Notes: generated by a model not told the origin, from the sequence alone. 64,000 nt of DNA from Wolfiporia cocos (GCA_029448655.1 JACCLO010000008.1:3348001-3412000), one strand, 5' to 3'. Positions 1 to 14,195 are shown, numbered from the stretch's first letter. Made by a program: numbers and translations.

Positions 1-1256
1 ACCCCTTGCAGTCGTACAATATTCGAATTAGCATAGGATTTCAGAAATAGCCGGCGGGCGGTTAGATACTGATTTTCATCCTAGGCCAATTCTCGCACAC
101 TGCTTGCAAAGTACGATAGAGAACCGAATTGTCTCGTACTGACAAGGTATATCGGGCAAAATGGTCGGTGGTAGGACTTGCATGGTAGAATACAACATGC
201 GGAGGGAGACTCGATATTCTTCAAAACTGAGGGAGTGTGCTCCATCCGGCTCTGGCACCGATGCTGAGATCGCGCCATCCCGCCATATCTTGCAATGAGC
301 AATAATAAGATCATGATGCCATGGAACTCGACTGTCGGCTTCCGGAAGGACGATCCATATCTCTGAAGGAGAATATGCTCTATCGCTTGGTAGTGTCCCA
401 GAAATAGAGTGTTGCACATGAAGATTAATCTGGGTCACAATGAGATCTATTGATGCATACCTTCGTCATCATATCCGTGAAGTGGATGAGCAGGAATCGC
501 GCTGAAAGTACGGAGGTAGTAGCGAAATGCGTCCCGCGTCACATCCTATACTTATACACGTCAAAACCTTCCCTTCTCTATCCCTAAACACTTGCATACT
601 ATCCCAATAAATTACGTTCTTCTGATGACGGCCAAGACGTTTGGCTCGTCCCCGATTTCCGTGACATTTTGTTACATCGGAGGCTTTTGCTCAGTACTCC
701 GCACATCCGCTAGTAGTACCTTCAAAAGTTTTATAGACATAGTTCATGTATCGGTTGAGCTATTCCCAAGGTTAGACCCAATGTAGGTGCACCTAGAAGT
801 GAAGAAACCCAATCTCGAAGTAGTGAGTAAAACAACGCATGTCACAGCTGGGACAGAAGACAGGTCAAGAGGAGCGCAGCGCTCACTAAGCGTTAATTAA
901 CATTGTCCTGCTTCGGACGAGCAAGTGGGTTCAGCCATCAGCGCTTCAGCTGCGGAGTCTCAATTGCAAATGGTATCTTAAGAATCCACCCGGCAGTATG
1001 TAGATACCTCGCACAATCACAGCTACACAGGCACTGCTAGGTACTATCGATGCACATCTCTGTTGATGACATTGCTCGCAGCAGAAGCCACAATCTGCGA
1101 CTGTTGGAATCATGAATGTCTACCAGCATTTCAGCGCCGCCACAACCATCAGATGCTGGTTGTCTGGCCCTCTGCGATGTCAAAGTGAATGTAAGCTTCT
1201 TCGGCATTGCCCACCATGCGTGTCCAGAGTCGCTTGCTATCCCTCTCCCTATCCTG
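1..1256. other. no recognisable gene
   Basis: I see no convincing coding region here. An open stretch of about 120 codons on the minus strand (76-438) has no ATG, codon pattern or motif that I could anchor to a family. The 300 bases before 1257 would hold the promoter of the following dehydrogenase gene, but I see no clear TATA element. Confidence 0.4.
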
Positions 1257-2675
1257 ATGTCTCCCAAGAGCTTCAACCCTGAGGAACTGCCTGATCTCTC
1301 TGGCAAGGTCATTGTCGTGACTGGAGGAAAGTAAGATCTGTTTAGCAGTATTTGTTTTCCGTGTCTCATGCAGTCACAACATCTAGTGCTGGAGTGGGCT
1401 ATGCCGTTATTCAGCACCTTGCTAGACGCGGTGCAAAAGTGTACATGGCTGCGCGCAGTCAAGAGCGCGCGGTGGCTGCCATTGACAGGCTACGATCCAG
1501 CGGGCTGGGTCCGGGAAATGGCGACATACACTGGCTACCACTCGATTATAGCGATCCGCGACTAGCAAAGCAAGCGGCAGAGGTGCTCATGGAAAAGGAA
1601 GCGAGATTAGATATTGTCGGTGCGTATCTCAGCACACAACTGGCTGGCCGCATGTTGACATCCGCGGTGCTCAATCCGAAGTGAATTGCGCTGCCCTGTA
1701 AACTCTGATAGTATGATATTTCGTTGTCAACTCTTATGCTGCTTATTGTAGACTACTTATTCCATACAAGAAATCTCACGACGGTATGTTGTAGCAACCT
1801 TCCCCCAGTCCCTGTGGCACTAATATTTCTTCAGGTATTCAGGACATTGTTATGGTCAAGTATGTGTAGCCGTGAACATCCAGATTTATCTAATTGCAAT
1901 TCAAGCTACCTCAGCCCTACGGTATTCATACGCGCTCTACTCCCACTGCTCAAGCGCACGGCGCAGGAGCCGAATAGTGATGTGCGAATTGTTGAGGTGA
2001 GTGAGCTCATCAAGCAATGCATTTTCGTCTTGGTCGTACAAGCTGCGAGCGATTTCTCTCAGGTTTTGTCTGAAGGGCACCGTAACGCACCGAAGGGTGT
2101 CCGCTTTCGAAACATCGACGATTTCAATGCGGAGTTCAAGGATGCGTCCTTTCAGAAGCTCGCACGCTACGGTTTGTAAGCCATAGTTTGGCTCAGATCA
2201 ACGTGAACTGAATCAAAATTAGGTCTTAGTAAATTTATGGGTATGCTACATGTGAAAGAATTGCAACGACGGCTCGACGAGGAGGGTGTGCCGATCATAG
2301 TTCTTTCTGTCCATCCTGGTGTCGTAAATACGGGTAAGCTCGTTGACATTAGCCTGCTATTTTTTGAGCCGATTTTATTTTGTCCCTTACTTCCCAGAGG
2401 GTGTTCAAGCATATACGCACTCTGTTGGCCCAATTTTGTCGCCCATCTACACATTCATCGCAAATTCCTTTTTTAGCACGCCTTCCAAGGGGGCATATGG
2501 CCCTGTATTTGCGGCGGCAGCCCCAGTGGTACGCGCTGAAGCACAAAGGTATTGCGGCGCGTATATCCTACCACCCAGCAAGCTTGCACGAGCGGATAAA
2601 CGGACGGAGGATCGCGAGTTAGCAAAAGAGTTGTGGGATACGACGGAGAGCATTCTGTCCGGCATTGGCCTTTGA
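1257..2675 (+). CDS. short-chain dehydrogenase/reductase, spliced (SDR1), one abnormal splice site
   Basis: Predicted NAD(P)-dependent oxidoreductase of the short-chain dehydrogenase family; substrate unknown. Proposed exons are 1257-1330, 1387-1619, 1727-1783, 1835-1859, 1906-2000, 2043-2171, 2223-2333 and 2398-2675, giving 1,002 nt or 333 residues, the usual size for this SDR type. Splicing creates the cofactor motif TGGNAGVG at about residues 22-29; the catalytic YxxxK motif is YGLSK at about 203-207, just upstream of a VHPGVVNT-type segment. Seven of eight junctions are clear. The exception is the 3' side of the 1620-1726 intron: the reading frame demands that it end in TTG instead of AG, and the only nearby AG (1710-1711) leads into a TGA stop. 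Either the gene is damaged, the acceptor is non-canonical or there is a sequence error. The ATG at 1257 was chosen because the conserved N-terminus (LSGKVIVVTGG) follows it directly. Confidence 0.75.
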
Positions 2676-5600
2676 ACAGCGTTATCATGATTAAACATAG
2701 CTGACCTTGTTGATTGTGTGACTTTGTCGCTTTGTACGTAAATGATGCTAAGCATATCATGAAGTTGATACCAGAGCTTATGTGTATATTGCGATCTCTT
2801 GCTATATCCCAATGCCTTCACTCATAGTGAGAAGTAACTGCCGTAATCGGACTGGTGATGGACAAATAGCTTGAATTACAGAAGGACGAAGCCAATAACT
2901 TCACGTTGGCCCTGGAGGCAAGTATGCTGGCATCATGACAACCTTCACTACTCCGGTGATATATACATCCAGGTGATGGCTGTTGGACATATATATCATC
3001 TGCCTGGCTTCGCTTTCTGCCCTCGTTGCATCTACGGCAGATTGTAGTTGCTTGACTTACATATCGACCTGTCCGCGGCTGTTCCTCGGTCTAACCCAAC
3101 TGGTCGGTAAAGGATGTGCTGTGCATCATTCAATGGCTCCACAGCAGAACACTACCCACACATTGTCAGTGCGGTGCACTCCCTCAGTGGTTGTCAGGGT
3201 CCCTCCAGTAAATGATCATCCCCCTCACTCCACTCTGCTCTTGTATCATGTTTCCAGCAGTTGATGGTGCTGTGTTATTTGTGTGATAGTGAATAATACT
3301 GCCCTAGCTGGTTATGCCTGGTTGCATGATGCAAAGGTCCAACTGAGTATTAAAGCGGTGAAGGATACAACATACATGAAAGCCTGCTTTCAACAATCTT
3401 CTGCGGTGATGCCTTTTACAATCCAACTCGGAGATACGATGGGCTGTGCATTGATCGGAGTGCTTCTGGAAACGTTGTGCGTGTAGTAATATTTTCATTT
3501 GATGTGCTAAACTCATGATCATGACATAGACTATATGGTATCTTCATGGCCCAGATAAATTTTTACTTCAACGTATACCATAATGATTCCTCAAGAATCA
3601 AGTACTTCGTGGGTGAACTCTGCAGAGTGCGGTATCTGTGCTAAGTGTATGTTGTGCAGGTCACTGCCATAGGGTGATTGTCAGCCTTTCTGGGTCAATT
3701 TATACTCTACTTCATGAATATTCGTTGCAGCACTCTTGAAACAATCAAGCAATGCATATCCATTCAGGCATGTATACAGCTATTCTCTGTCCCAATACGA
3801 CTGAGCAGTGATTTGTCTATAGCTCGTTTACAAACCCCTCATACAACACCATGGAGAACCTGAGTTTCTATTCGATATTCCTACGTAAATTCTAATTCAA
3901 TTCCAATATTAGCTTTAAGCTCATCGTAGCGTTGTAGCACATTAGCAGTGCGTTCTGGTTTTAAGCTTCACGTTTTGGAAATAACATTGCCGCAGGTGTA
4001 CTTTGTTCTATCTGTGGGCTCAATTACTCGCATGTGCAACTCTCACTCAACTATCCTGCAGGCAACTGCAGTTCTTGCAACGCACATGTAAGTAACTAAT
4101 CAATTGAGCATCAGTCACAGCCGTTAACATATTGGATATCTTGATCTTAGCTTTTATATTCATAACATATGCAGTCGTTAGGTGGCCATACACTCTTTGA
4201 TTGATCCTTGCTCAGTGGGGAATAATAGTATTATCAGGGCGTAAACTCAAAATACCACTCACTGCTTTCGGGGTATGATATCATCCAGCTTACTTGAGCA
4301 TAAACCACGATCCTGAACGGTCCGACTAGGTTACGCTGGCGCTCGTCTCCTTCAGTGCGTGTGCTTGCCCTGCATGTAACAAAAGCGCTGATAACATACT
4401 GTGCAGGCAGCAGCCTCGGTATGTACCACCGGAGACTACAGCTTGTTTTATGCTGATAATACTGATGGCAGCTATGACATATGGCACGTGCGTTACGTGC
4501 ATCGTTTGTGCACGACGCAATCCTATGACTGAATATCGTTTTTACTTTAGGTTACATAAACAATTCATAACTTCGTTGGCGCGGCAAGTCACAGTGCGCA
4601 TCCATATAATCACCAAATACCTCTGAAGCGCTTAACAGCACGACGGTAGTATCCTGCATATGCGCAATCTGCATCGGCGATCCTGGTCGATATATATATC
4701 GCAATATCATTATGCTGCATATTGCGAGGATGGGCGAGCGGTATCATACAGTTTGTTCTCTCATTAGGGATTTCACTGCTGCGTCGTTATATCTGAGTTA
4801 CTCAGGACCAAGAATATGATTCTCAGACTCATTATATTTGCCTTAAACCGTGGCATTATTTTATGGTGCGTGATAATGACGTCTAACGGGCAGCTCAAGA
4901 CATAATTGACACTTTTGCAGCTTATATCAATTATGCGAACTTATTCTTGTGTGTACTTGGTTTTAGATCGTAATGCTGAGTTTCAACAAAGTGCGTTGGC
5001 CACTGTAGTTTGTTGTGCAAACCAAACGTAGCAACGACATCGATGATGTTCTGTATTACTCACAAGGAATCAGTGAGTAGAGTAACACGATCAAGGACTC
5101 AGATAATAAACTCATCTCTCAAAAGTGTATGCCAATGTACTGCTTACGACGTGAGTTCTCCGCTAGCAAGATTTGAGCGATGTCAGAATATCAGCATACA
5201 GCTTGAATGCGCGAACATATTTCAGGGGCGACGGCGATGAAGTCGTCCCATCGACATCCTTCTTTGCATCTATTGCATCCTCTGCTACGCGCGTAAACGC
5301 ATAACTATGTCGTATATACAGAGGTAAGTGCATAATCGCGTCATGACTATTGCATTGAAGTGTTTATACTTGGACATTTTTGAAACCACTGGTTTGCATA
5401 CAGCCGCAGGTTCCTAGAGCAAAACATAAGGAACTCATATATACGTGGAATTCATCCCGTATTTCGCTGAATATTGAGATAAAAAGCTGTGGAGCAGTAG
5501 AATTGAGATGTGGGTCGCGGGTTTAGGGAATCTCCTTACAATGATCAGTGACTTGTTTCGTGCATATGAGCGTCATTGCCTCGCGGAATCTTGTTTGTTC

Positions 5601-5870
5601 TGTCTTTTTATACATCCTCTACACAGTGTCGCTGGAACGAGCTCCGCAAGCGTTTCTCGCCTAGTTGGCGTTTCCGACTTGAATTACCCCCAGTTTGATA
5701 GTGAACCCGGTAAACTCGAATTGGCGCCCATGCCAGTCGGCACTCTCATTATTGAGTGCAGGTGAGTCTTTATTTTACACCTCAAATTTGCTGCCTTAGT
5801 AACGAGCATGTGATTTTGTCCTTGTGAATGGAAGTGTCACGAGCACGTCACGACCATGCGCCGTAATTAC
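2676..5870. other. AT-richer non-coding stretch, nothing recognised
   Basis: No reading frame here shows a recognisable domain, splice pattern or start context. I found no terminal repeats or target-site duplications. It may be intergenic DNA or heavily decayed transposon sequence. Confidence 0.4.
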
Positions 5871-5875
5871 GGTCA

Positions 5876-7362
5876 GCCATACGTATCAGGTCAAGTTTGC
5901 GATTTCGCTTTCGACACGCGTCCCGTCGCCCCTTCGCCCCATGTCGGTCCCTACTTTGACGCTCGTGGCGCCACTAATCGGCGCCCCTGGGCCTGAAGTT
6001 GAGGCCTTGAGGCCCAGTCCACGGCTCCTTATCGTGGTTAGGCTATGTTGGCCCATGTAATGACACTTGCTTTACTATGATCAGAGTGCTAATCAATGTC
6101 AACATGACCTAAGGCTTTCCATTCAAGCATGCGCTACCAAACATGATACGAGACATGTAGGTATATCAGACATTCAGTGTTATAACGACTATGGTCGGTA
6201 TCTGCACCCCCTCTATACGGTTGGCCAGACGTATCAGGTCAACTATTCGCATTTTGCCATTTTGCATTTGCCTTCGACATGGTCCCTTCTCGCCCCTCGG
6301 CCGTATCGACGGACGCAGTGATGCTTATTACGCTACAAGTCGGTGCATCACAGCTGCTCGTTCAGGTAATCCTAGATGTGCCGCACAGGTACTCAGGCTC
6401 ATGACGAGAATCTTATGTCTTGTTCCTGAGACTCGGTATCTACGCTACATAGCTACAGGTTGCTCAAAGCAGCGGCTGCGCGGCATCAGCACGTCATTGC
6501 GTCGGTGTTCTGGTGGCGCGCCGAGGACTAGTGCGACCACGGTGCTCAATCTGGGCCAGGGCAACACCATTACCATTATCTCACGTGCCCCACTTCCACA
6601 GATAGAGCTGCTGCATCTGGCATCCGAATATGATCTATCATGCATATGTATCATGCATCATCGATTCATTACCGGTGCACTGCACGAGATGTGCATTCGC
6701 GACATCGAGGCGGCGCCACAGCGCCCGATGCACTGACCTCAATGACACAGGCTCCGCTCTGCCTTCGCAATTTCATTTGCATTTGCGTCAGCAATTGACT
6801 TTACGAGCATCTGCCATCTGCCATCCACCACCTGCCACTCATACCCGCATCAACGACATCTGACTGGAGAATTGGCGGTGCACCGACGACGCGGCGCCGA
6901 CACTTGGACGCGGAAAGCACTGGCATGACATGCATGCCTCCCGGGCGCCCATGTATTGTCGGCCAGACGTGTTGGGTCAGCTATTCGCATCTTTGCAATT
7001 TTGCCTTTGACAGTTCGCACTCGACGCGGCCCCTTCTCCCTCGTCGTATCGACCGACACATTGACGCTTATCACGCCACAAATCGGTTCCGCACAACTGC
7101 CGGTTCAGGCAACCATAGCCGCGTTGCACAGGTACCAAGACTCATCTTAGAGATCCCATACCTTGTTCTTGAGACTTGGTACCCACGCCACAAAGCTACA
7201 GGCAGCCTAAGCAGCTGCGTGGCACCGATTAGTGGCGTGACGAGCGTCAATATATGGGCTGATATAACCGACAAGCGAGAAGAGGCTATGGAGAGCACAA
7301 ACTGTCGAATGCAAAAGTGCAAAGTGTGAATTGCTGACCTGATACGTCTGGCCGACGGTACG
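5876..7362. repeat. four degraded copies of one dispersed repeat, the last inverted
   Basis: A block beginning near GGCCAGACGTATCAGGTCA, followed by a segment rich in CCCTTCTCGCCCC and then TTGACGCT(C/T)...CGCCAC(T/A)AATCGG, occurs near 5876-6055, 6219-6400 and 6958-7180 on the plus strand. It occurs again, reverse-complemented, near 7205-7362, so copies 3 and 4 face each other. The copies are clearly related but far from identical. I see no intact ORF or clean target duplication, so this is most simply an old non-autonomous or eroded transposon family. Confidence 0.55.
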
Positions 7363-10300
7363 TAATAGCTTAAGTACTGAGACCCACAGATGCCAACAGA
7401 GTTAGCATTCTGCCCCTTTGGCGCAATGGTTATTGCATTACGGCTGAGCATCGTTATTGGGTCCTCACGACAGCGCGTGATAGGAAGCACCGTAATAGGA
7501 GGACATTGATGTATTGTCGCCGGGGAAATGGTAAGGTGGATCGCGCCGTATGAAATTCCCTGCTATACGCTAATCTGGGTCATTATGATACTTACAACAA
7601 TATACCATTTGCTGCATTCTACTTCCCGGAGACCTCTGTGCCAGCAATTTCCACGGAAATTCTCAATGATCTCCACAGTCAACCAGTATCTCGTATGCTG
7701 TGTATATGTCCCTGATTCATAGCGGATCTTAGCCGCGGCCATCTGTAATTGATACCATCACTGTCTAGCGGTTGCTCGAGCGGATCACAGATATGGAGCC
7801 TGTCCGGTCCGTCAGATACTATCTATTGCATTCCGCATGCTGAGACGTGCTCGTTTCCGTGCTGTGGCCTTCTATGATTGGAGAAGGGGCTACGTAAGTT
7901 GTCAAAAGGGCACTTGTAGCTTGGCTCGGAGCTGTTCTAAGTCTCCGCAAATACCGTCGCGCATTGAGTCTGCGAGCCATTTTGTCAATGATTTGGTCTT
8001 CCCAAAGACATGTATGCTCACGTTGCGAGGACGGTGTTTATCCAGACTGGGATTCAGTTCATGAGTATCATCGCTTTGTGCATTAAGCTCAGGAGGTCTA
8101 CCGACCTGTACCCAAGGGAAGGTAGAATAGGCAGACAATGCTTGTCCCATGATTACGGTCATTGAATACCTAATCAAGGGGAAAGTATGGGATATTAAGC
8201 CCTTCTCCTGAAGCGCTTCGTGTACTGGACACTCACTGCTACGAGAAGGGCCGTGTCCATCGCGCTGTGGACGTTTTAGGACTAGTGTTCCGAAGCCGCG
8301 TCATGAAGTACATACCACACCAGTACGCCGCGCTGCAAAGCGAACATAAAGAGTTTCGATACGATATTGTCAACCCTACCAGCATGCGTTAGATCAGTTT
8401 TCGAAACGCTTTCCGTTGCAATTCTACGACACACATCGAGATTTCATTTCTCTACCCGTGGAGGACGTAGCATAATGTCGTTGCAAGAATAATATCGTCC
8501 GCAAGGAGCGCGCATAATTGAGCAACCAGCAAGTACTGTATATGACACCAATGTGTGAATGCCACTACCGCGATCGCAAGAGCTGGAAGGCGTACAAAGT
8601 TACGGTTTGAAAATAGGTACGTGGACCATGTAGCACTCAACCACCTACGCATCACACCGGGTTGACGTGAGAATGTGCGCGGTGGTAAATAGGATCATGC
8701 AGACGTACATTCTGCGAGAGACAGCTGTGCACCGAGCGGTTTATTTCGGTTAGCTAACGATACCACATTCGTACTATGATTATTCCCACTAACCCGGTCC
8801 CATCCCTAGAAATTAATCTGATGTTGGATGAGCTTTCGGCACGGAATAATGGTGCACATACCGAACGCTGCGAACGCCAGTGCCATCTGACCTTACTCAG
8901 AGCTCCGCATTGTCATCAGATACGAAGCCACTCACCCAGCACGCCACAAGTAGCAGCCAGGAGCGGGTCTTAGGAAGCACTATGAATGACAGAGGTCAAA
9001 TGGGTTAAGCTAGCGATCAAGCACTAGGACATACCCTGCCAAACAATAAACACAAAGAGTCTATAAAGTGGTTGTGGCAGTCTCAGTCTTCATATGATGT
9101 GACTGCACCAGTTTGATAGACCGCGTACAGTTGCGAAACAAATACCAATACTGTCTGTTTATTTGACGTTAATCGTCTGCGGCAATCTGAACCTGTAATG
9201 TACCCACTGTGAATATAAACTCCGCCTGTGATATATGAATTTAAGCGGGAATCAATGAGAAGTCGGCGCTACTCACCGCCATTAGTCTGTACAGAGTCCG
9301 ACATTCAACGTGCAAGGGGTTCATAATTGGAGACTGTTAAAGCATACCTCATGTAGTTATTATAGCTCCACGATATCCGAATAGACATGTGGTCGTTTAT
9401 CAGTAATGTCCAAATAGCCTGATATACTGTGCTGTCACGTAGATACTTATAAGGACATCGCCGCTTGCTCACCGCCGTCATGATTCCTTGTTTAGTTGTG
9501 TCTAGTACTCTATATGACAAATTCAGCAGAGGCCAAGCAGTACCATTAGCGTAGAAATACAAAGCTGATCTTGCGCACCTCAACAGTACGACCTGAAGTA
9601 TAGAGCATTTATGAACTGCTTGGCTAGAAAACATTTCAGCTAACATACGAATGAGCGAAGCCCGAGCATGTCATCCCGTAATTTCTGAAATAGAATGCGG
9701 TCTGCGCAACACTGAATCCGTGGAATCTACATGTTAATGAGTAATTTAGAACATCTCTAAACATTTAGCCGACATACAAGGTTGCGAACAGAAGACCGAC
9801 AAATCCAAAGCCCAGTGTAGTGTTTAGATTGAAATTATACTCGGTCATTTGTGCGTGCATACTGAATGCCTTTGGAGAGTCCAAGAGCTATGTACCTGAT
9901 AAGCTACTTCGCGGACTTAATATGCAGCATACGTTTGGCTATGGCGTCTTGCATGATCTACAGAGCCGTCGGGAATGCATCAAGGGGCCTAGGATCATGT
10001 TCAAAAAATGAACATTGCGACATGGCTGGATACTGCTACTGCATATCTTCCTGATCATTTTCGATGTGCAGGAAGTCCGATCTAAGCAGGCATGTTCATT
10101 TCAAGAGCTTTGGAAGCTCAATAGCTCCACATCTGTCGTGATTTTTGATGCGGTAACCCATGATGGAAGATTTATAATGCAAGCCCAAGAGTTACTGAAT
10201 TTACGAGGAAATTATGTCACCAGATGTTCCCGGGACTCTTTATCATCATAGTGTCCGGAATTGAGCGATTATCCACTTGACAGTGAAGTCCATCAGACAC

Positions 10301-11984
10301 CCACAATTTGAAGACAGAAACAAGGAGAGTCACTTACTGATGAGCCAGTATCGCACGTGTTCCCTTTGACAACGACGATAATCAATCGCGTGATCATATG
10401 ATGTGGTCTTAAAACGCAGTGAGAAGTTGTGGGATATGAGCTGGCATCGATGTCTCGAATGCGATGAAAGTGAATTACATATTAGAGTGGGCTTCGCCAT
10501 TTAGAAATGCCACGAGCAGATAAGTCGAAGCATGCTTTGCCAGTTGAATCAGTCAACTAGTATGTTCACCAGGACGTTTTACCACATTGGCCCTGGGCTT
10601 TTATAGACTCAGGTATTGAGCCAACCTAATGAGTATACCCGAGCTAAATAACAGCAGACACCCAGTTGCAGATCTTCAACATTCTAATCAGTATCAAAGG
10701 TAGTCAGGAGGAAATACGATCCAGGCGTCTGTACGCGTTGGAAAGTATTGTTACTATTGACAATGATCATTGATGACTCTAGAAATAGATAATGGTAGCG
10801 GACACAGCTGCAGAGGCGAACAATCACGTCCCAACTGGCAAAAGCGTCAGGCGCTGAGAGCTTCTCTTCCCGAGAATCACCGCGGCTAGCCATCGATGGG
10901 AAGGGGTGGCAATAGAACATATGCATCAGTACTGAGGCTTGTCAGATTAGCAGGTCCTGTGATGCGAGGAGTCCTATGGTCGCCTCTCAACCGAAAGCGT
11001 GTCCTATTGGATATGAACTCTATTGCGAACGGAATTGCGCCTCAATACCCTGCAGTCCTGCAAGCAGTACTGCGCTTCAGCTTTCAGCATCACACTGCAC
11101 GTTGACCCCATGATAATCTTGCTCCTGAACATGCATTGAAGACCATATAGTACATCAAACAAGGAACAGCATGCGCACCCATGATGGAACCCGCACAGAA
11201 AGACGTGTAACATTTGAAGGGTCTACACTCATAGCCAGGTTTGCCGATGAAGCTCAGGAGGCGTGCTGCCAGAGCTAAGCTGGTGAGCTCATGCTCAGAA
11301 CCGATGGGACTAACTAATACGCCATTACTTCCGTGATGTGTCGATATCTGCGTATTCATGAGCCGGAGACATCTTCGGAGACAGCTACTCGTTGTGAGAC
11401 ATCTTGCCTCTTACAGGAGCAGTGGAGTTCTGACCGTAGCTACGTAGCCGTGAGTTCACCGCTGTCGTGTGTACTCTTGACACATATCTCATGTTTTCTA
11501 GCATCGGTGCATACTGCACAAATAAAAAGTAGGGCAAACGAATGGAACGTGAATTGTACGTGATTGTACGTCATCCCGGGTACCGGAGGTTTCCAATAAA
11601 GTCCGTCTTGCACCCAAAGGTTCGCTGCTTGAAGCTCGCATCTTTTTGACCTGGGTGTCATCGACCACTAGCAAGTCACCACGCGGTATGAGGCAACACA
11701 TCTCACTTACCATTATGCTTTGATCAGATCATGTATGAACGCTTTCACCTCACATATAATCGAGAATGATTAGGAACTCACCCTTTCTCAGTTGACGATA
11801 CTGTAAATTTTCCTCCATAAATGTGACGTACATCATATATGTGCAGCGCAATATCCACTCTCCGCACAGACGTGAGTCGATCGTTTTGGGCTTCCCAATG
11901 TCGTACACCCGACGATGGACGGATCAGTATGCATGACGAGGATCATAGAATGTTCATAAACATGAGTCCTAGAAGGACTGATAA
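7363..11984. other. no recognisable gene
   Basis: Only short, motif-free reading frames are present. A box-A-like tRNA motif near 7418-7432 was examined and rejected. I see no tandem repeats, terminal repeats or splice-consistent ORF chain. Confidence 0.4.
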
Positions 11985-12290
11985 CCACCAAGCGGGATGG
12001 AAGTCGACGCGCTCGGCGCGCGATGGTGCGATCGGAGTCAATAGTGCACCAAGGCGGAAATGGCGGGCGCGGCGGGAGTCGGGGGGCTGATAATCGGGGC
12101 GGTACGGGTAGATGAGTCACCGCTAGTATAAAATGGGACGGATTGTACGTACCTACGCCGTGCGTTTGTAACCCATCTAGACGAAGTCCCTGGAGTCCGA
12201 AAGGGAGCGCGTAGCCTCACGAGCGGGCGCCTTCCCGTGAATTTCGATACGGGAAGTATTACCGCTCCGACGCCACGAAGAAGCGCGCCT
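11985..12290 (+). repeat. inverted-repeat arm R1
   Basis: This segment is a diverged reverse complement of 14500-15155 once the solo LTR inside that copy is removed. Shared landmarks are a GC-rich stretch around 12050-12095, a TATA-like GTATAAAATGGGACGG near 12127 and GTACGTACCTACGC near 12149. The two arms face each other across about 2.2 kb containing an SDR gene. They could be two copies of one transposable element or the ends of a larger decayed unit. Confidence 0.6.
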
Positions 12291-13267
12291 ATATTATGAG
12301 CGCCCGCTATGTGTGAGCGCTCAAAATCTACGACATCCAACGCTCAGCTTGCACCTAGCAGCGAAGAGCTTGAGGTCTATCAGGATCTGCTCAGTCATTG
12401 TGCTTGGTTATTCGCTCTGTTATCTGGACGGCTTGCACTCTATATATGGAGGGCTCCACCGGGGCACAGCTACATTTGCAGCTCTCCCCGGCCACTAATG
12501 CCTCGTTCGAATACTGACGCGTGAGATGTCGTGTTTCCAGGTGCTATCACGGTTTATCTAAGCTTTGTCTTGGTATATAGACTCTATCTCTCTTGGCTAT
12601 AGCGTGCACGGTGGATCACGCACTCCCAGTGGAGAGGTCTCCTGACGACGATTTTGCTACATATCTCCGTATTCCACTCGTTGCGTCAGCTCCTAGACGT
12701 CAGCCGAGGCCTCCAACATGCGCTGGTTACTCGAATCGACATGCTCTCTAATCAAAGTCACTCTGCAGGCTGGTCTCTGTCTCCGTGCTATACACATTGT
12801 TCTCGAGGACATGGGAGTGCTAAATCCACCCTGCACTGTATTATGTCTCAGGACGGGACAGGAAAAGCGCGGATTGCACATGGGCGATTCAAATTCAGTG
12901 AGATAAAAACGAGTTCTTGACTTACTGCTACGTTACATCGATACACATATTTCAAGACGCGTTCGTTACGGGAGGATGTCTCGTTCGACTCAAGGTGCTC
13001 CAAAATAACGCTCCTTTCCCGTAAATCAGAGCAGATTTGGAAGTACGCTGTTCTTAGGGATCATCAGCGTGAATTTTACTCGCGTGAATGTTCAAAATAC
13101 AGGCAAATGAAGGCCAGGTAGCTCTACCGACAGCCTACAGAGTAAAACATAGGTAGGACGATACGCAATGCCTGAAATCTCGAGCGAGAAATCTTTCCTC
13201 ACTGATGCATTCAGTCGCACACGAAACAAGCTATCGATACGCCATGTTTTCCGACTCATTTATCCCA
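12291..13267. other. intergenic, nothing recognised
   Basis: No domain-bearing reading frame was seen. The sequence lies beyond the 3' end of the minus-strand dehydrogenase gene that follows. Confidence 0.4.
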
Positions 13268-14195
13268 CTACCAAGGTAGTAGCTTGCCCGAATGGTCGAA
13301 GAACTTGCCTGAATCCCTGCTCATCAGGGATGTTACGACCTTCAGCTGCGCGGCGACACTCTCGTGTGGATCAAGTGCCGCAGCTGGACCACCCATATCT
13401 GCAAATAATTGTTGAACAAACGTCTCCCCGACGCAAAAATCACATACTTGTTTTCACCCATCCAGGATTAAGACTAATGACCGTAATGTCGGGTCTCGCT
13501 GCGGCCTGTTTGTAAGTCTGTATGATTTCTCATCAGTGACTGACTGATAACTGTCCAAATAGCATGGCTTGCCAACATGTTCAGTGCGGCCTTGCTCGCG
13601 CAGTAGGACAAAAACTGAGGGCCATTTCCCATGCCGATACTGCCTTGTGAACTTGACACGTTGACAATCACCTTGCGTGTACTCTTCTCGATGAGTGAGA
13701 GGTACGCCTGTGTAATACGTGCAGGTGCCACGACGTTAGTCTCCATAATTTGCATGAGGTCCTCAGCTTTGAAGTCGAATGCGTCGTCTAGCCAGCCCTG
13801 TAAGCGTCCGATAAGAAGCAGGCTTCCGACTGTCAAGCACGCTGATAGGCAACGCACGATTCCTGCATTGTTGTAGAGGTAGTCTAAGCCTTTACTGCCG
13901 AGGATGCCTTCAACCACTGAAACTGATGCACAAACAGACTCGACGTCCGTCCCGTCCAGTTGAACGATATGCAGAAGACCTTTCGCATTACCCTTTAGGC
14001 TGATCAACGCGGTGGCATTCTCTGGGTTTCTACATGTGGCAATGACGAGGTTGCGAGGCGAGGCGACGAGCTGCTTCACAAGCTCAAGCCCGAGACCGCG
14101 TGATGATCTGCCGTCGAACAGTCAGGCCAAATGGTTACAATGATCATGATCTTTGCAAGGTACCCTGTCACAAGCCATGTTAGTTGAGTCGACAT
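13268..14195 (-). CDS. short-chain dehydrogenase/reductase (SDR2), five exons
   Basis: Predicted NAD(P)-dependent oxidoreductase of the classical short-chain type; substrate unknown. Minus-strand exons are 14195-14164, 14107-13858, 13797-13573, 13517-13448 and 13398-13268 (708 nt, 235 residues). Splicing gives TGSSRGLG (cofactor binding, about residues 10-17), a NNAG motif, NVSSSQGS with the catalytic serine, YCASK as the YxxxK active site, and a C-terminus ending SGKLLPW. The third intron (13572-13518) starts with GC instead of GT, a known minor splice class; the two paralogues at 31.7 and 33.2 kb have GT there. Exon lengths 250, 225, 70 and 131 match those paralogues almost exactly, so the three arose by duplication. 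The ATG at 14195 was chosen because MSTQLTWLVTG leads directly into the cofactor motif. Confidence 0.88.

Noticed and set aside
76..438. 120-codon open frame on the minus strand
   Set aside because: No ATG start, no motif, and an overlapping frame of similar length; it could be an exon of a gene crossing the window edge but cannot be supported.
7410..7480. tRNA-like box A (TTTGGCGCAATGG)
   Set aside because: No matching box B (GGTTCGAATCC type) at the right distance and no acceptor stem pairing.
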